DNA of 64,000 nucleotides. Source: Aureococcus anophagefferens (Eukaryota; Sar; Pelagophyceae; Pelagomonadales; Pelagomonadaceae). Shown one piece after another: positions 19,192 through 27,986 of the stretch. The DNA is taken from positions 454,981 to 518,980 of the forward strand of contig NW_008705562.1 of the NCBI RefSeq assembly GCF_000186865.1, read 5' to 3'. Position 1 is the first letter of the stretch, and every line of letters starts with the position of its first letter. The position numbers were made by a program, and so were the translations under genes. The notes beneath the pieces are model-generated. The model had not been told where the DNA came from and ran no database searches. It saw only the letters and a program-made list of their open reading frames with translations.

Positions 19192-20586
19192 ATGCGGCTG
19201 CCCCCGCTGCTCGTCGTCGCGCTGGCGGGCGCCGTCGAGAAGCTCGACTCGAACCAGGTCGAGCAGCGCAAGCTGCGCGTCTACGACTTTAGCTGCCCCG
19301 AGAGCGAGAAGCACGTCTGCGCCTGCCAGCTGCGCTGCGAGAACCCCAAGGGCAAGCAGTGCCAGAAGGGCATCGCCGTCTGCGCCAAGCACGCGGCCCA
19401 GGGCTGCGCCTACGTCGTGACGAACCCCTCCGGCGAGTGGGCGACCCTGAAGCGGCTCCCGACGGCCAAAGAGGAGGCCGAGTTCCGCTACCCCGGCAAG
19501 GACTTGGACGCGGCGGGCCTCGCGGCCGAGCGGCCCGCGCTGGAGCGGGAGGGCCGAGCGCAGCGGGCGAACTACTCGGCCGCCGGCGGCTTCGCGGGCG
19601 CCCTGCGGCGCGGCGGCGTCGACGCCCTGACCCTCGGCGGCGACCCGCTCTGCGGGTCCGCGGGCGCCGCGGCCGTCGCCGCGCTCGGCGCGGAGCGCCC
19701 GACGGTTGCCCTCGTCGCGCTGAGCTACCGCACGCCGGCGACGCTGCGGCGGTCCGTCGTCTCCTGGTGGGCGTCGGGCCTGCTGGGCCTCGTCGACGAG
19801 CGGATCCTGTTGTTGAACGACCCGGCGCCCGCGGAGGTCGCGGTCGGCGTCCGCTTCGGCTTCGACGTCAGGCTGCCGTCGGAGCTGGGCGCGCGGTCCG
19901 GGCCCGGCGCGGGCCAGCGGCCGCCGCTGCCGGGCCCGCGGCTCCGGGCCGTGAAGCCCGAGGTGCTGACCATCGGCGCGGCGTTCGCCGCGGCGCTCGT
20001 CGCGGCGTCGTCGACGCACGTGCTCTTCCTGGAGAAGGACTTCGGCGTCGCGCCATCCCACAACCCGGACTCGCTCGCCCGCGAGCTCGCGGCGTCCGTC
20101 GTCGCGCTCCGGCGCGGCGCGGCGATCGTGCGGCTCCGGTCCATCACGGACCAGGGCTGCGGCACGTTCCGCCGGTGCCAGAGGGACGCGAACATGCCCG
20201 ACTGGAAGGCCCAGACGACCTTCGGCCGGCGGCGCAACTGGTGGTCCTTCTACTGCCCCGAGTTCTCGAAGCCCGGATCCGTCGCGGACTGCGAAACCGG
20301 CGGCGACGTGACACTCCGGTGCTTCACGTCCTGGGACTCGAACTGGTCGCTGAACGCCGTGCTCGTGGACCGCGAGTCGGCGCTGGAGAAGAAGTGGAAG
20401 TACGCGCGCAAGGGCGCCGCGGGCAAGTTCGGCCCGGGCCTCGCGCTCGCGCAGTACGCGGCGGCGACGTGGCAGAAGCAGGACGGCTTCGAGGTCGGCA
20501 TGCTCAAGGACGACTGGGGCAAGCTCGACATGCCCATCTGCCTCTCCTTGCGCGGCATCTTCGAGCACGTCGAGGTCGACGGGTAG
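19192..20586 (+). CDS. Secreted glycosyltransferase-like protein
   Basis: 464 residues from MRLPPLLVVALAGAVEKLD, a signal peptide. The first 70 residues carry six cysteines (PESEKHVCACQLRCEN and on). From about 165 an A-type nucleotide-sugar fold is suggested by TVALVALSYRTPATLRRSVV, VDERILLLNDPA and THVLFLEKDFGV, where the Asp may stand in for a DxD metal ligand. A Cys/Trp-rich C-terminal region follows (RRRNWWSFYCPEF). The assignment is structural intuition only. Its neighbour is also a secretory transferase candidate, which supports a surface-glycan role. Confidence 0.45.
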   Translation: MRLPPLLVVALAGAVEKLDSNQVEQRKLRVYDFSCPESEKHVCACQLRCENPKGKQCQKGIAVCAKHAAQGCAYVVTNPSGEWATLKRLPTAKEEAEFRYPGKDLDAAGLAAERPALEREGRAQRANYSAAGGFAGALRRGGVDALTLGGDPLCGSAGAAAVAALGAERPTVALVALSYRTPATLRRSVVSWWASGLLGLVDERILLLNDPAPAEVAVGVRFGFDVRLPSELGARSGPGAGQRPPLPGPRLRAVKPEVLTIGAAFAAALVAASSTHVLFLEKDFGVAPSHNPDSLARELAASVVALRRGAAIVRLRSITDQGCGTFRRCQRDANMPDWKAQTTFGRRRNWWSFYCPEFSKPGSVADCETGGDVTLRCFTSWDSNWSLNAVLVDRESALEKKWKYARKGAAGKFGPGLALAQYAAATWQKQDGFEVGMLKDDWGKLDMPICLSLRGIFEHVEVDG

Positions 20587-20733
20587 GACTAGGTTTCGTC
20601 AACTTTGGTGCAACATTACTTCAAGCGGGTGTTCTTGAGGCTCGAGTTCTTGCGTGTCTCCGTCCGATGCGCATGCTCTAGACGAAGCTGTCACGCGCGT
20701 GACGTCAAAACGATAACCGCACCACGCTACGCA

Positions 20734-21426
20734 ATGAAGCTCGCGCTGCTCTCGATCACCGGCGCCGCCGCCCTGAGCGGCGTGACGACGACGACGGACT
20801 GGACCGCCGCGCGGACCGCGCTGCGGCAGCGCGACGTCGGCGCCGTCGTCGTCGAGGGCGCCGCGGCGCCCGCGGACGCCTGGCGCGGCGCCATGGAGGG
20901 CGACGCGTGCGCCGCCGTCGACGTGTCGTGCGAGGCCTGCGACTGCGCCGTCGCCGCCGTCCAAAGCGCCTTCGCGCCGCTCTGGGGCGCGGCGGACGCG
21001 GACGGCGCGGCCGCGGCACAGATCGTCGACCTCGCGCGGTGCTACGACCGGTGCCTGGCGGACAAGTCGGACGGCGGCCGCGTGCGCGTGCGCGCGACGG
21101 TCACGCGCGGCCGCGCGACGGCGCCGTGCCCGAAGCTGCACACAGACTTTGTCGCGCTCCGTGGCCTCGTCGCGCTCGAGGGCCCGGGCACCGTCGTCGC
21201 GCCCGAGGTCAACCTCGCGGTGAGCAACCTCATGCCGGCGTGGATGGTCGCGCGCATGGACCGCGCCGAGGGCGCGGCGACGGTGTCGCCGGCGCGCGGC
21301 GCGTTCCTCCTCGTCAAGGGCGAGAGCTGGGGCTTCGGCCACGCGGCCGCCGCGCACCGGAGCCCGGCGGCGACGGACGCGCGGCGCGTCCTCCTCGCCT
21401 TCGACCGGCTCTGCGACGTGGAGTAG
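20734..21426 (+). CDS. DUF1826 family protein
   Basis: 230 residues. The start MKLALLSITGAAALSG gives a hydrophobic leader; the frame is open upstream but without coding bias. The core motifs CPKLHTDFVALRGLVALEGP (about 128-147), AFLLVKGESWG and AAAHRSPA match DUF1826, where an H-x-D pair and a later HRSP histidine look like metal ligands in a cupin-like pocket. The reaction is unknown. Bacterial members often sit near metal-homeostasis genes. The convergent spacer to the next gene is 140 bp. Confidence 0.7.
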   Translation: MKLALLSITGAAALSGVTTTTDWTAARTALRQRDVGAVVVEGAAAPADAWRGAMEGDACAAVDVSCEACDCAVAAVQSAFAPLWGAADADGAAAAQIVDLARCYDRCLADKSDGGRVRVRATVTRGRATAPCPKLHTDFVALRGLVALEGPGTVVAPEVNLAVSNLMPAWMVARMDRAEGAATVSPARGAFLLVKGESWGFGHAAAAHRSPAATDARRVLLAFDRLCDVE

Positions 21427-21566
21427 GGCGACAAAAGGGACTTAGGGGGATGGGGGCCGCGGAAGGCGCGCGCGCCCGTCGCGGTGGTCCGCGCGCGGGG
21501 GCGGGCGCGCCTCGGGCCGGGTCGCCGGCGGTTTGTGGCGGCCGGGACGCGGGCGCGCCAACGCGC

Positions 21567-23870
21567 CTAGCGGAGGAACCAGGCCGCGAGGAGCGCGACC
21601 GCGACGGCCGCGGCGGCGGGCGCCGCGGGGAACGCCTTCGCGGCCTCGTCGCCGCGGTAGGTCACGTCCGGCGCGGGCGAGGCCGGCGCGGCTTCGGCCG
21701 CCGGCGGCGGCGTCGCCGGCGGCGCCTTCTTCGCCTTGGGCTTGGGCGCCTCGTAGGCCGCGCCCGCGGCGCGGCGGTCGGCCGCGGCGAGCTGCTTCGC
21801 GTCCACGGCCTCCTTGGCGGCCGCGGCCTTGGCCGCGCGGCGCTCGGCGGCGGCGTCGACCTTGCCCGACGCGGCCTTGGCGGCCTCGACCTTCTTGGCG
21901 AGGAGCTCGGCCTTGCGCGCGGCCGCGAGCTTCTCCTGGCGCGCGGCGAAGTCCGCGTCCGCGCGCTTCGCGTCGCCCGCGGCCTTGAGCTCCTCGGCGG
22001 CGGCGTGGACCTTGGCCGTGCCCAGGGCCCGCGCCTTGTCCGCGCGCGCCTCGAGCTCGCAGTCGCGGCGCGCCTCCGCGCTCAGCAGCTTGGCCTCGAA
22101 CGCGCCTAGGGAGGGGAAGGCGGTCGGAGGGTTTCGACGGGCGACCGCGGGTCGATGGTGCGACGAGCGGTCGGAGCCAGGGTCGAGCGTTCGACGAGCC
22201 CTATCCCGCGCCGGCGCCGCGCCCTCGGCGTCGCCGCCCTTCCACTCGTCCTCGAGCGCGCGGCGCCGCGCGGCCGTCGCGACGGCCGCGGAGCCGAGCG
22301 ACGCGGCCTTGACGACCTTGTCGAGCGTCTCCATCTCGCGGCGCTGCGACGCCGTGTCGTGCTTCGACGCGTACTTGAGGCGCCGCTCGAGGCCTGGGAA
22401 CAGGCGCGCGCGTGAGCCCCCGAGGACGCGCGCGAGGGCGCGGCGCGACGCGCGGTGCTCGACGTCGTCGACGTCGCGGCAGACGCGCGCGCGCGCGACG
22501 CGCGACGTCGACGTCGCGGCCGCGCGGAGCACCGTGAGCGAGTCCTGCTGGGCCTTGAGCTGGGCCGCGCGGTCGAGTTTGTCCGCGAGCGCCGCGGCCT
22601 TGAGCGCCGCCGCGTGCTCCACGCGCGCGCGCGCCTCGGCCTCGCGGCGCCGGTCCTCGAGGGCCTTGAGCCGGCCCGCGACCTCGCGGTCGAGGAGCCG
22701 CTTCGACGCCTCGGCCTCCTTGCCCGCGAGCGCGATGGCGCGCGCGGCGACCTCCGCCTCGGTCTCGAGCGACCGGCGGACGCGCGCGGCCTCGAGCGCG
22801 TCGCCGCGGCTCCCCGCCTCGACCTTGGCCTGCTGGAGCTCGAGCTTGCGCGCCGTCGCGCTGTTGAGCCGCGCGTCGAGCGCGGCCTTCGTGGGCGACG
22901 TCGCGGGGCTGCCCTTGGGCACCGCGGCGGCGGCGGCCTTCTTGACCTTCTCCTGGACGAGCCTACGGTGATGCTTCGGTCGACGGCGCTCGAAGCGTCG
23001 CCGCGGGACGCCGGGACGAGCTCGAGGCGGCGGGCCTCGGCGGCCTCGAGCTTCGCGTCGAGCTCGGCCTTGCTGAGCTTCGTCGGGGAGACGACGCCGC
23101 GCGGCGCGGCGCTCGCGGCGGCCTTGGTCTTGACCTCCGCGAGGGCCTCGAGGCGCCGGGCCTCGGCGGCCTCGAGCTTCGCGTCGATGGACTGCTTCGT
23201 GCGCGGGCTGGGGACGTCGCCTACGGTTCGCGGGGGATTCGCGGGGGCCGCTTCGCGCGCGGCCTCCGGAGTCACCCCCGACGTGGGCTCCACGGAGGCT
23301 CCGGTGCCCCGTCGGTGGGCTCCCGCGCGCCGTCGCGCTCGGACGCGGGCCCGCGCCGCGGGACGCCGCCGACGCCGCGGCCTTGCTCTTGACCTCGGCG
23401 AGCGCCGCGAGGCGCCGCGCCTCCGCGGCCTGGAGCTTGACGTCGAGGTCCTGCTTCGTGCGCGGGCTCGCGACCTCGCCTGCGCCGGGGCCGCGCTCGC
23501 GCCGCGCCGCCGCCGCCGCCGACGCCGCGCGCGCGCCGCGGAGCGCGGCGCTCGCCGCCGCCTTGCTCTTGACCTCCGCGAGGGCCTCGAGGCGCCGGGC
23601 CTCGGCGGCCGCGAGCTTCGCGTCGACGTCGCGCTTCGTCCGCGGGCTCGCGACCTCGCCCTTGGCGCGCGCGAGCTCCTTGGCGCGGAACTGCTTCTGC
23701 TCGAGCTCGATGTCGCGGCGCACGGCCGCGGCCTCGAGGCGCTCGTTGAGCGCGGCCATGGACACGGGCTTCGCCGGCGACGCGAGCTTCATCGCGAGGC
23801 CCGGCGGGGCCGCGTTGAGCTTCCGGTCGTCGTTGACCGGCACGAGGACGCTCTTTTTCGGTGTGGCCAT
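21567..23870 (-). CDS. Repeat-built coiled-coil protein with C-terminal membrane anchor
   Basis: Four exons: 23351-23870, 23022-23220, 22223-22962, 21567-22105 (665 codons; all phases agree). The protein starts MATPKKSVLVPVN. It then repeats a module of the type SPRTKxxxDxKLxAAEARRL plus EALAEVKSKAAASAA at least four times (about 55-240). A long Ala/Glu/Arg coiled coil follows, and it ends in a hydrophobic tail (FPAAPAAAAVAVALLAAWFL) typical of a tail anchor. Introns: 22963-23021 (GC-AG, perfect 8-bp flanking duplication GCTCGTCC), 22106-22222 (GC-AG) and 23221-23350 (donor uncertain, 23344 also possible). The modules look weakly stathmin-like. Function unknown. Confidence 0.6.
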   Translation of the reverse strand: MATPKKSVLVPVNDDRKLNAAPPGLAMKLASPAKPVSMAALNERLEAAAVRRDIELEQKQFRAKELARAKGEVASPRTKRDVDAKLAAAEARRLEALAEVKSKAAASAALRGARAASAAAAARRERGPGAGEVASPRTKQDLDVKLQAAEARRLAALAEVKSKAAASAASRGAGPRPSATARGSPPTGHRSLRGAHVGGDSGGRARSGPRESPANRRRRPQPAHEAVHRREARGRRGPAPRGPRGGQDQGRRERRAARRRLPDEAQQGRARREARGRRGPPPRARPGVPRRRFERRRPKHHRRLVQEKVKKAAAAAVPKGSPATSPTKAALDARLNSATARKLELQQAKVEAGSRGDALEAARVRRSLETEAEVAARAIALAGKEAEASKRLLDREVAGRLKALEDRRREAEARARVEHAAALKAAALADKLDRAAQLKAQQDSLTVLRAAATSTSRVARARVCRDVDDVEHRASRRALARVLGGSRARLFPGLERRLKYASKHDTASQRREMETLDKVVKAASLGSAAVATAARRRALEDEWKGGDAEGAAPARDRARRTLDPGSDRSSHHRPAVARRNPPTAFPSLGAFEAKLLSAEARRDCELEARADKARALGTAKVHAAAEELKAAGDAKRADADFAARQEKLAAARKAELLAKKVEAAKAASGKVDAAAERRAAKAAAAKEAVDAKQLAAADRRAAGAAYEAPKPKAKKAPPATPPPAAEAAPASPAPDVTYRGDEAAKAFPAAPAAAAVAVALLAAWFLR
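22963..23021 (-). other. Short GC-AG intron with perfect 8-bp target duplication
   Basis: Gene-sense GCTCGTCC stands at both the intron start (23014-23021) and the exon start after it (22955-22962). The intron body begins CGGCGTCCCG and ends ACCGTAG. Frames on both sides are phase 2 and agree, giving ELVQEKVKK. This has the same logic as the long introners, but with a core of only 51 bp. Confidence 0.7.
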
Positions 23871-23958
23871 GCTATCTATCAACGTCTTTTTGGATGTCGG
23901 GGCAGCTTCGCGCCTCGTCGTTTGTTTTCAAGTTACATGTAACGTGCTGTTCGTTCCG

Positions 23959-24022
23959 CGCCACTTTGGACGTCACGTCCAGGACGTGCGCGGCACTCGC
24001 GTTGTGACGCCACTTTGGACGT
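23959..24022. repeat. 15-bp direct repeat upstream of tRNA
   Basis: CGCCACTTTGGACGT occurs identically at 23959-23973 and 24008-24022 in the otherwise unassigned spacer 23871-24216. I see no gene in that spacer. The repeat could be regulatory or chance. Confidence 0.5.
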
Positions 24023-24205
24023 GCGCGTCCCGTCGACCGGGCGCGACGACGAAGCTCACCGTCGCTGGTGCCTTGTGCGGTCTCGCGCGATGTCGCGTGC
24101 TCGGGTGTCGTTCGCGCGCGGTCGACCCAGTGCACGTTGCTATGAGCTGCGCGCGCACGCGCACCCGAGAAAAGGCCAAAACGAAAGGAAGACGACTGTG
24201 TAGCG

Positions 24206-24216
24206 AAAAAAAAAAA
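24206..24216 (-). terminator. RNA polymerase III T-run terminator
   Basis: Eleven T residues in the tRNA sense follow the discriminator base directly, the standard Pol III stop. Confidence 0.85.
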
Positions 24217-24287
24217 TACACTATCTGGGAATCGAACCCAGGGCATTCGCTTGGAAGGCGAATATGTTGCCACTACACCAATAGTGT
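24217..24287 (-). tRNA. tRNA-Gly (anticodon UCC)
   Basis: A 71-nt cloverleaf with a 7-bp acceptor stem (ACACTAT with ATAGTGT), discriminator A, D-arm with GTGTAGTGG, anticodon stem TTCGC/GCGAA around loop CTTCCAA, a 4-nt variable loop, and T stem CTGGG/CCCAG around TTCGAAT (loop read 5'-TTCGATT-type on genomic strand 24230-24236). The anticodon is TCC. There is no intron and no encoded CCA. The A1-U72 first pair is unusual for tRNA-Gly, but the rest is canonical. Confidence 0.93.
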
Positions 24288-24508
24288 CGCGAACCCGCGA
24301 CCTCATCTTGCTCGGACAACGACACGGAAATCGATCAGGGAGGCACCGCGCCGGGCGGGAGACTTGTTTGCCTCCGCCAGCTTGGCTCTTCCTGGAGGCC
24401 TGAAATCCGCGCTGCTTCGGAGCAGAGACGCGCGCAACGACGCCCGATTTCGCCCGCGCGCTGCGCAGAGCACCGTAACCACTCAACCGGCAAGCGCCGC
24501 TCGCCAAA

Positions 24509-24676
24509 ATGCTCAAGCAATTCCTGTCGCCGACGCTTTCAAACGCTGCCGGCTGGCTCGCGGCGGGAGCGGTCGTGTTCGCGTGGCAGTACTACGAGAG
24601 CAACAAGAGCAAGGCCGTCGACGACCCGACGGCCTTCAACCAGGCCATCATCGACAGCAGCAAGAAGAAGAAGTAG
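24509..24676 (+). CDS. 55-residue single-TM protein
   Basis: A compact open frame starts MLKQFLSPTLSNAAG. It has one TM helix (GWLAAGAVVFAWQYY), a polar segment with DDPTAFNQAIIDSS and a KKKK C-terminus. Third-position GC bias is strong, supporting coding. Size and layout fit small mitochondrial inner-membrane or ER proteins; no family is recognised. It lies 220 bp from the tRNA. Confidence 0.6.
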   Translation: MLKQFLSPTLSNAAGWLAAGAVVFAWQYYESNKSKAVDDPTAFNQAIIDSSKKKK

Positions 24677-25031
24677 GCGCGCCGCGGCGCGCGGCGTTCG
24701 ACGCGAGACGACAGGACGCCGGCGGAGCGGCTGCTCCTCTCGAGTTGCGGTGCCGTGCATCGAAGATACCAAGCGCAACACTGAGTACGTGCGAGCGCGA
24801 GATATCTTCGAGTGGAAGCGTTCGATTCTATGAACGCGACGAGACGACGGCGCCGGACGAGGCGAGGCGACGAACCGCGAGGTATCCAGTGATCGCCGGC
24901 TCTCTCACACACAGGCGAGCCTGCGCACCGTTTTTGTGGCATCATCGCTGCCAGACGCGGAGACAACGCGGCCCGTCCGCTGACGACCTCGACCCCGGGG
25001 CCGCGAACTAGAGACTTTTACTAACCCAACA
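24677..25031. other. Intergenic, nothing recognised
   Basis: 355 bp between the small TM gene and the MgtC gene's 3' end. Lower GC bias, no consistent open frame, no repeat of the introner type. Confidence 0.6.
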
Positions 25032-25715
25032 CTAGCTCGCCATCTCCGCCATGTCCGAGTCCTCGTCCGCGTCCTCGGACGGCAGGCTCGCCAAGCGCGG
25101 GAGCCGGCCCGGCCGGCCGCGGAGCACCAGCCGCCGGGGCACGCGGAGCACGAGCGTCGCGATCGCCGTCGACAGCGCGACGAGGAAGCAGAGGCCCGTG
25201 CCCGCGGCCACGCCCAGGGCCGCCGCGTACCAGATCGTCGCGGCCGTCGTCAGGCCGCCGACGGACCGGCCGTCGCGCTGGACCGTGATCACGCCCGCGC
25301 CCAGAAACCCGACGCCCGTCGCGGCCGCCGCGGCGACGCGGCCCAGGTCGCCCTGGGGCACGACGAGGCCCGCGACCGTGAAGAGCGCGCTGCCCATGGA
25401 CACGAGGGTCATCGTGCGCACGCCCACGGGCGACGACGCCTTGCGCGTCGCCCGCCGCTCGAACCCGAGCGCCGCGCCCGCGACGCCCGCGACGGCGAGG
25501 CGCACGAGGAGCTGCAGCTGGTCCGCGATGGACGGGCTGTACATGGCGCAGAGCGCGACGGCGCGAAGCCGCGGCGGCGGCCGTCGCGGCGGCGGCGCCC
25601 ACCGTAACCGTCGGGTCGGCGAGCGGCGCGTCGCCGGGGCCGCGGCGCGCGGCAGCGGCGCGACGAACGACAGCGTCGCGTGCACGAGGCACGCCGCGAC
25701 GATGCGCCGCAGCAT
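25032..25715 (-). CDS. MgtC/SapB-family membrane protein, probably plastid-targeted
   Basis: 227 residues. The MgtC core is clear: LAVAGVAGAALGFERRATRK, VGVRTMTLVSMGSALFTVAG, GVGFLGAGVI and GLTTAATIWYAAALGVAAG (about 75-180), giving four or five TM helices. Bacterial MgtC proteins affect Mg2+ or P-type ATPase homeostasis. The N-terminus has a signal-peptide core (IVAACLVHATLS) followed by FVAPLPRA, which resembles the ASAFAP-type cleavage site of heterokont plastid proteins, then a Pro/Arg-rich stretch. Plastid targeting is inferred. The C-terminus is acidic. Confidence 0.82.
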   Translation of the reverse strand: MLRRIVAACLVHATLSFVAPLPRAAAPATRRSPTRRLRWAPPPRRPPPRLRAVALCAMYSPSIADQLQLLVRLAVAGVAGAALGFERRATRKASSPVGVRTMTLVSMGSALFTVAGLVVPQGDLGRVAAAAATGVGFLGAGVITVQRDGRSVGGLTTAATIWYAAALGVAAGTGLCFLVALSTAIATLVLRVPRRLVLRGRPGRLPRLASLPSEDADEDSDMAEMAS

Positions 25716-26098
25716 GGAATTCCAGCCGCCGCGCTTGCGCTGCTACGGCGAGCTGCGCGGCCTCGCGGCGGCGAGATGAAACCAGGTTGTTGTGAATTTT
25801 GATTGGCTGGACGCCGTCCCGACAGCCTCCTGACGCGTCGCGCGTAGACGAAGTCGTAGACGTCGTCGAGCGAGACCTCGGAACAGAGAAATCTTTACCA
25901 CAGGGTCAGTCGAAGAACGTTCGCGAGCGGGGCGATGCGAAAACGGCGTTGCTTCTTCGCGAGAGTGGGCGGGTCGAACGGGGGGGAGAGGGGCGCACAG
26001 AGCCGCCCCGGCTGGACCGGGGCACAGGTGGCATCACACAGGTGGCGCGAGAGGATGTGGAGGAGGGGGGCGGTCGCGTCCTCGGCGGCGCGGCGCGG
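25716..26098. other. Intergenic, nothing recognised
   Basis: About 380 bp holding the shared upstream region of MgtC and the 3' side of the PHD gene. No convincing open frame. A G-rich run (GGGGGGAGAGG) occurs near 25980. Confidence 0.5.
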
Positions 26099-27986
26099 TC
26101 ACGTCCTCGGCGGCGCGGCGGCGCCGTCGTCGTCCTCGCTGGACGTCGTCGACACGGCGCGCGCGGCGCCGAAGATCTCGAGGAGCGCGTTCGCCGCGAC
26201 GGCGGACTCGCCTGCGGACGGCGGCGCGGTGGGGCGGCGCGCGCGAAGGACATGGAGGAGAAGGTCCGCGGTGCCGAAACAGACGCCGCGCCACCCACGG
26301 TCCTCGGTCGCCGTCGCGCGCCGGCGGCGGCGCTTGACCTCGTCGCCGGACGCGAGGCTGGACAGGATGGACGTGATCTTGCCCGCGTCGAGCGCCTGGC
26401 GGCTCGGCCGGGGCCGCGCGTGCTCCGCGACGGACCGCGCGACCGCCGGCGAGATGCGCACGCGGACCGCGTCCGAGAGCGCGTCGTCGGACCAGACCTA
26501 GAGAACCCGGCGTGAAAAAAAGGCGAATTTCGCGGTACGTACCGAGGCCGACGAGGACGCGCGGGACCGCTTCGGCGGCGGCGGCGAGCCGTCGTCGTCG
26601 GACGCGTCGCGGAGCTTCCGCGCCTTGCGCCTATTTTCGAACCGTCGCTCCGCGAACTCACAACCTCCTCGACGCCGCGGGACGCGCCGCGTCCGCGCGG
26701 GGTACTCGCGGCCCCGCGCGCCGAAGGACCGCGGCGCGGCGCCGTCGTCGGAGCCCGACGACGCGGCCGCGGCGCCGTGGTCGCGGTCCACGGCGTCGAC
26801 GGCGGCGGCGAGCGCCTCGCGGGCGACGGCCTCGGCGGCGTTCGCGCCGTGGACCGCGGCCTCGCAGGCGCCGCAGAGCCAGGCGTCGGCCGGGCCCCGG
26901 CGGCCGCCGCCGACGCGGCGCGGCGCGTCGAGCGCGCCGGAGCAGCGCGCGTGGCACCTGCGAAGGGCGGAGCGGTCCGCCGCGGGCTCGGCCGCATAAA
27001 AGACGCCGCGAAACCCGCCAGGTCCCGCAGGCCCCGCCGCAGCGGCGCACGTCGCCGTCGGGCGGCGCGCCGCACCAGCAGGCGAGGCCCGGCGCGGATC
27101 GGCGCGGCCGCGGCCGCTTCCGGCTCGCGAAGACGCCCGCGGCGACGTCGAAGGTCTCGCCGCGGCCGTTCGTCAGGGACACGCGGGGCCCGCGGCCGCC
27201 GTCGCCGAGGAGCGCGCGGCAGCGCTCGACGAGGTTGCCCGGGTCCGCCGGCGGCGAGGACCGCGGCGACGGCGACGGCGACCGGCCCGATTCCGCCGCG
27301 CGCTCCGCGACGTGCGCGTCGATCAGCTCGGCGACGCGGCGGCGGTCCGGCGCGCTCAGGCTGTCCAGATGCTCGACGTCGGCGAGGTCCGTGATCGTCT
27401 TCGACTTGCGCGACGCGCGCGTGAAGTTGACGAACATGCAGTCGATGTGGTACCACTTCGTCTTCAAGTTGTGGCCGTGGCGCAGCGACGGCGGCACCTT
27501 GCCCAGGCGCGGCGTGCCGGGCACGAGCTTGGCGCGGCACGTCGCCTCGGCACACTTGGCGCGGCCGTCCGTCGCGACGCCGGCCTGCCGGAACCGTTCT
27601 TTCGAACGTTCGTTCTCGGGGACGCGGGGGACGCGCGACGAACTTGTTCGCGCCGATGTGGCCCGCGAGGCGCCCACCTGCGCGGCGGGGGGTCGGCGGG
27701 CGGCGCGCGCGCGGGCGGGCGGGACCCGCGCTCGGGCGGCCGGGACCCGCGCGGCAACCCGGGCTGCCGTTCGAACGGATCGGGCGGGGTGCAACCCGGG
27801 GTGCCGTTCGGACCCGGGGGACGCGCCGATGTGGCCCCGGTAGTGCGGGGTCCCGCGCAGCGGCTGCTCCTTCTCCATGTGGTCCAGCTCCTTGCAGAGC
27901 CTCTGGCGCAGCTCCTCGTTGGCAGCCTCCTCGTCGCAAGGGTCCACGGGAGGGCACCGCGTCTCCAACGGCGGGAGCTCGGCCAT
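26099..27986 (-). CDS. PARP-type zinc finger plus PHD finger protein
   Basis: Modelled exons 27827-27986, 27640-27677, 27019-27584, 26543-26957 and 26099-26497 give 525 residues with all phases agreeing. The PARP-type finger spans RAKCAEATCRAKL, the HGHNLKTKWYHIDCMF core and SAPDRRRVAELID. A PHD finger then reads CWCGAPPDG, RRCGGACGTW|CHARCSG and WLCGACE, with its TW-C-H core only formed by splicing the 61-bp GC-AG intron 26958-27018. A basic region (KARKLRDASDDDG) follows. The 45-bp intron 26498-26542 is a normal GT-AG. The first intron (27678-27826) is the least certain. A nuclear chromatin or DNA-break reader is likely. An upstream start at 28061 is also possible. Confidence 0.62.
27649..27837. 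repeat. 16-bp direct repeat flanking a GC-rich insertion-like segment
   Basis: CGCGCCGATGTGGCCC is present at 27649-27664 and 27822-27837, 173 bp apart. Between them lie imperfect internal repeats (two copies of AACCCGGGNTGCCGTTCG near 27762 and 27800; repeated CGGGACCCGCGC). The segment coincides with the modelled first intron of the PHD gene, so it may be an insertion that became an intron. Confidence 0.6.

Noticed and set aside
17179..20568. A 1129-codon minus-strand open frame
   Set aside because: It runs antisense across three better-supported genes, and its product is Arg/Ala/Pro-rich without domains. Long shadow frames are expected at this GC content.
23221..23350. Target duplication at the first intron of the coiled-coil gene (GCGTCGGC versus GCGACGTC)
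   Set aside because: Six of eight bases match, but that donor is in phase 0 while the downstream exon needs phase 1.
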